From Planctomycetaceae bacterium (GTDB taxonomy: Bacteria > Planctomycetota > Planctomycetia > Pirellulales > Pirellulaceae), in assembly GCA_007121535.1 (NCBI GenBank), contig SKKK01000148.1, forward strand, positions 1 through 64,000: a stretch of 64,000 nucleotides of DNA, written 5' to 3'. Each line of letters opens with the position of its first letter. The stretch's first letter is position 1. Shown in pieces: positions 62,440 to 64,000 of the stretch. The notes under the pieces are model-generated. The model worked only from the letters and a program-made list of their open reading frames with translations, searched no databases and was not told the DNA's origin. Made by a program: the position numbers and the translations under genes.

Positions 62440-64000
62440 CTACAGGGGTTCGGCACGAATCTTGATCTGGATGTCTTCGATCGCAAGCCGAGCGGTATCG
62501 CGAACCATCCACAGCAGATCCTGCTGAGCGATCTGGTTTAGCACGGGCAGCGATTCGGGCGATCCGATCTCACCGAGCCCAACCACCGCGCCGAAACGGA
62601 TGTCACGGAATTGATTCGGGTCGGCAGCCAGTTCTTCCAATATCAGACGGGCCTGTGGGCTGCCCATTCGGCCCAACGCCATGCATAAGAAGCCTCGCCA
62701 ACGGACCGTTTGACTTTGATCGAAATGCTTGCCCGACACCAATGTGGCCGCATCCGAAAAATCGTAGCTTTCGCGGATGATCCCGACGATTTCCGGCAAC
62801 GCTTCCATCGCATTCAAGTTCGCCAGCGTCATCGCCACGTAAATCCGCACGACAAAAGCCGGGTGATGCAACAGCGGGATCAGGCGATCGGCCAGCGCCG
62901 GGTCGTCGGCGACCAACGACAGGGCCGTCAGCGGTTGCGACGTGGTGACGCCGTCGTTGCGGACGAATCCCGGGCCAAGCTCCTCGCGGAACCGCACCAT
63001 CAGCTCCCTCAAATGCTCGGGGGGTTCGGGGGCGGGGCGCGGGTTGTCCGGGTCGGCCGTAGCTTCCAGTTCGGCCAGGATCGCTTCGATCAACTCAGGC
63101 CCGGCGCCACTGCGGCGGATCAAGTTCGCCGCGACTCGTTGAAACGGCGTCGGCGGTGCGTGCAGGTCGTCGGGTTGGCTGCGGTAGGTGACCAACCCCA
63201 TGCGCGGGACCAGTCTCGGTACGAAGGGACCGCACTTCTCGGAATGCAGCCGGTCCAGGTTCATCAAGACGGGCAACGTCAACGGAAAGGTCAACAGCCC
63301 CTGTTCGGCTTGCTCGCCGCCGATGCGACCCAACGCCCACGCAGCCGCATCGCGGCGCTGTCGCACCAGCACCGGTACGGCGCGCGGGCTGCCAATCCGC
63401 TCCAGCACCTCGATGGTATAGCGCCGTTCGTCCTCGGACAGCCGCGGCTGCGGCGGTGTGTCCAGCAGACGGACGATCGCCGATTCGGCCGACGCATCCG
63501 CCAGATGGACCAACGCTCGCAAGGCAGCCGTCCGCGTGGGCTGAGAATCCGGGTCGTTGGCATCGGTCGTCAAAGCGGCCAGCAGCTCCGACTGCCGGGA
63601 TTCGGAAGTGCCCGTATCCCACCATGCCTGCCATGCCTGGCGTTGGTCGCCCAGATCGCGAGCCGTCATGCGTTGCAGAGCCAAGTGAACTCGACGTTTG
63701 GTATGCCATTGCGGGTGATCCATCAGTCGGATCAAATGAGGCACCGAGCGAGTCGTACCCAGGCGGCACAATGCGTCCACCGCCGCACATCGCACCGCCT
63801 CGGACGGATCCCGCAGCCGCCCGATCAAGGCCTCTTCCGCCGGCCAATGTTTCAAGTGCGACAAACCTTGAATCCCTTCGATCCGCAGTTCGGCGACGTA
63901 ACTGGTCACCAGCCGTTCGAACCGGGCCACGTCCTGGCTGTAAACATCGGGCAGCGAGCTATCGGAAGCCTGTGACGTGGCGGTCGCCAGGGCCAAGATT
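62440..64000 (-). CDS. HEAT-repeat protein, secreted, 5' end outside the window
   Basis: At least 518 residues; the open frame reaches the right edge with ILALATATSQASDSS, which looks like the end of a signal peptide, so the true start lies just beyond. The body is made of HEAT/armadillo-type helix pairs (AVRCAAVDALCRLGTTRSVP; RRYTIEVLERIGSPRAVPVL; RFGAVVGLGEIGSPESLPVL). The repeated R/D-A-L-G-x-P pattern indicates a periplasmic scaffold. It is followed on the same strand by the CBM9 and HEAT-propeller genes, so the three probably form a secreted complex or processing unit. Confidence 0.75.
   Translation of the reverse strand, partial: ILALATATSQASDSSLPDVYSQDVARFERLVTSYVAELRIEGIQGLSHLKHWPAEEALIGRLRDPSEAVRCAAVDALCRLGTTRSVPHLIRLMDHPQWHTKRRVHLALQRMTARDLGDQRQAWQAWWDTGTSESRQSELLAALTTDANDPDSQPTRTAALRALVHLADASAESAIVRLLDTPPQPRLSEDERRYTIEVLERIGSPRAVPVLVRQRRDAAAWALGRIGGEQAEQGLLTFPLTLPVLMNLDRLHSEKCGPFVPRLVPRMGLVTYRSQPDDLHAPPTPFQRVAANLIRRSGAGPELIEAILAELEATADPDNPRPAPEPPEHLRELMVRFREELGPGFVRNDGVTTSQPLTALSLVADDPALADRLIPLLHHPAFVVRIYVAMTLANLNAMEALPEIVGIIRESYDFSDAATLVSGKHFDQSQTVRWRGFLCMALGRMGSPQARLILEELAADPNQFRDIRFGAVVGLGEIGSPESLPVLNQIAQQDLLWMVRDTARLAIEDIQIKIRAEPL

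Overview
The window looks like a chromosomal segment of a planctomycete (Planctomycetota, probably Pirellulales-like). The evidence is the gene repertoire: a Ser/Thr kinase beside an ECF-type sigma factor, a formylglycine sulfatase, DUF1207-type and PQQ-propeller secreted proteins, large beta-propeller/cytochrome c proteins of the HzsA-like type, HEAT/CBM9 secreted proteins, and small planctomycete-specific ORFs. lpxA and lnt show a Gram-negative envelope with lipid A and lipoproteins. There is one tRNA (Pro, UGG) and no rRNA, phage, integrase or CRISPR array.

Layout. 0-0.6 kb: 5' part of an FAD-linked oxidase. 0.8-3.3 kb: tRNA-Pro followed by a gene graveyard (tail of an MNT nucleotidyltransferase, 73-bp tandem repeats between inverted arms, an hsdM N-terminal fragment, a Cys/Arg-rich ORF). 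3.3-7.2 kb: a tightly overlapping minus-strand unit of membrane and secreted proteins, one of them frameshifted. 7.2-12.4 kb: ECF-type sigma factor, transmembrane Ser/Thr kinase, and a secreted paralogue of the kinase ectodomain. 12.4-17.1 kb: decayed region (GlcNAc-kinase remnant, HEPN gene with a conserved partner, broken TRAP permease, beta-helix protein, TPR remnant). 17.2-23.3 kb: HzsA-like di-heme protein divergent from a heptaheme cytochrome c and a membrane cytochrome-b-like protein. 23.3-28.4 kb: Lon-like protease, DHH phosphoesterase, atypical kinase, broken propeller gene. 28.5-32 kb: zwf and a sulfatase. 32.1-36.5 kb: two translationally coupled membrane GTPases and a small divergent gene with a structured leader. 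36.5-40.7 kb: glycogen-synthase-like enzyme downstream of an overlapping four-gene unit (membrane arrestin-like protein, soluble arrestin-like protein, P-loop ATPase, ubiquitin-like ThiS/MoaD protein ending in Gly-Gly-Gly). 41.2-45.2 kb: lpxA, TPR protein, small ORF, B12-binding protein with an internal stop, histidine-kinase and transposase scraps, DUF1207 outer-membrane protein. 45.4-53.9 kb: membrane glycosyltransferase-like protein, sulfotransferase, lnt, coiled-coil membrane protein pair, PQQ propeller. 54.4-64 kb: glpK, alkaline phosphatase, then a minus-strand unit of HEAT, CBM9/LamG and HEAT-propeller-cytochrome proteins.

Cross-cutting themes. The segment is rich in short non-autonomous palindromic elements: at least four families, several with two or more copies here. 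These sit at the ends of, or just upstream of, genes. One copy supplies the stop codon of the HzsA-like gene. A second copy lies 27 bp upstream of the arrestin/ubiquitin-like operon. Many genes are broken by single frameshifts, an in-frame stop or internal deletions, so this is an actively decaying accessory landscape threaded through core genes.

The best candidate for an undescribed system is the arrestin-arrestin-ATPase-ubiquitin-like operon at 38.4-40.7 kb. The tandem GTPase pair next to it and the sigma/kinase/decoy-ectodomain locus come next.
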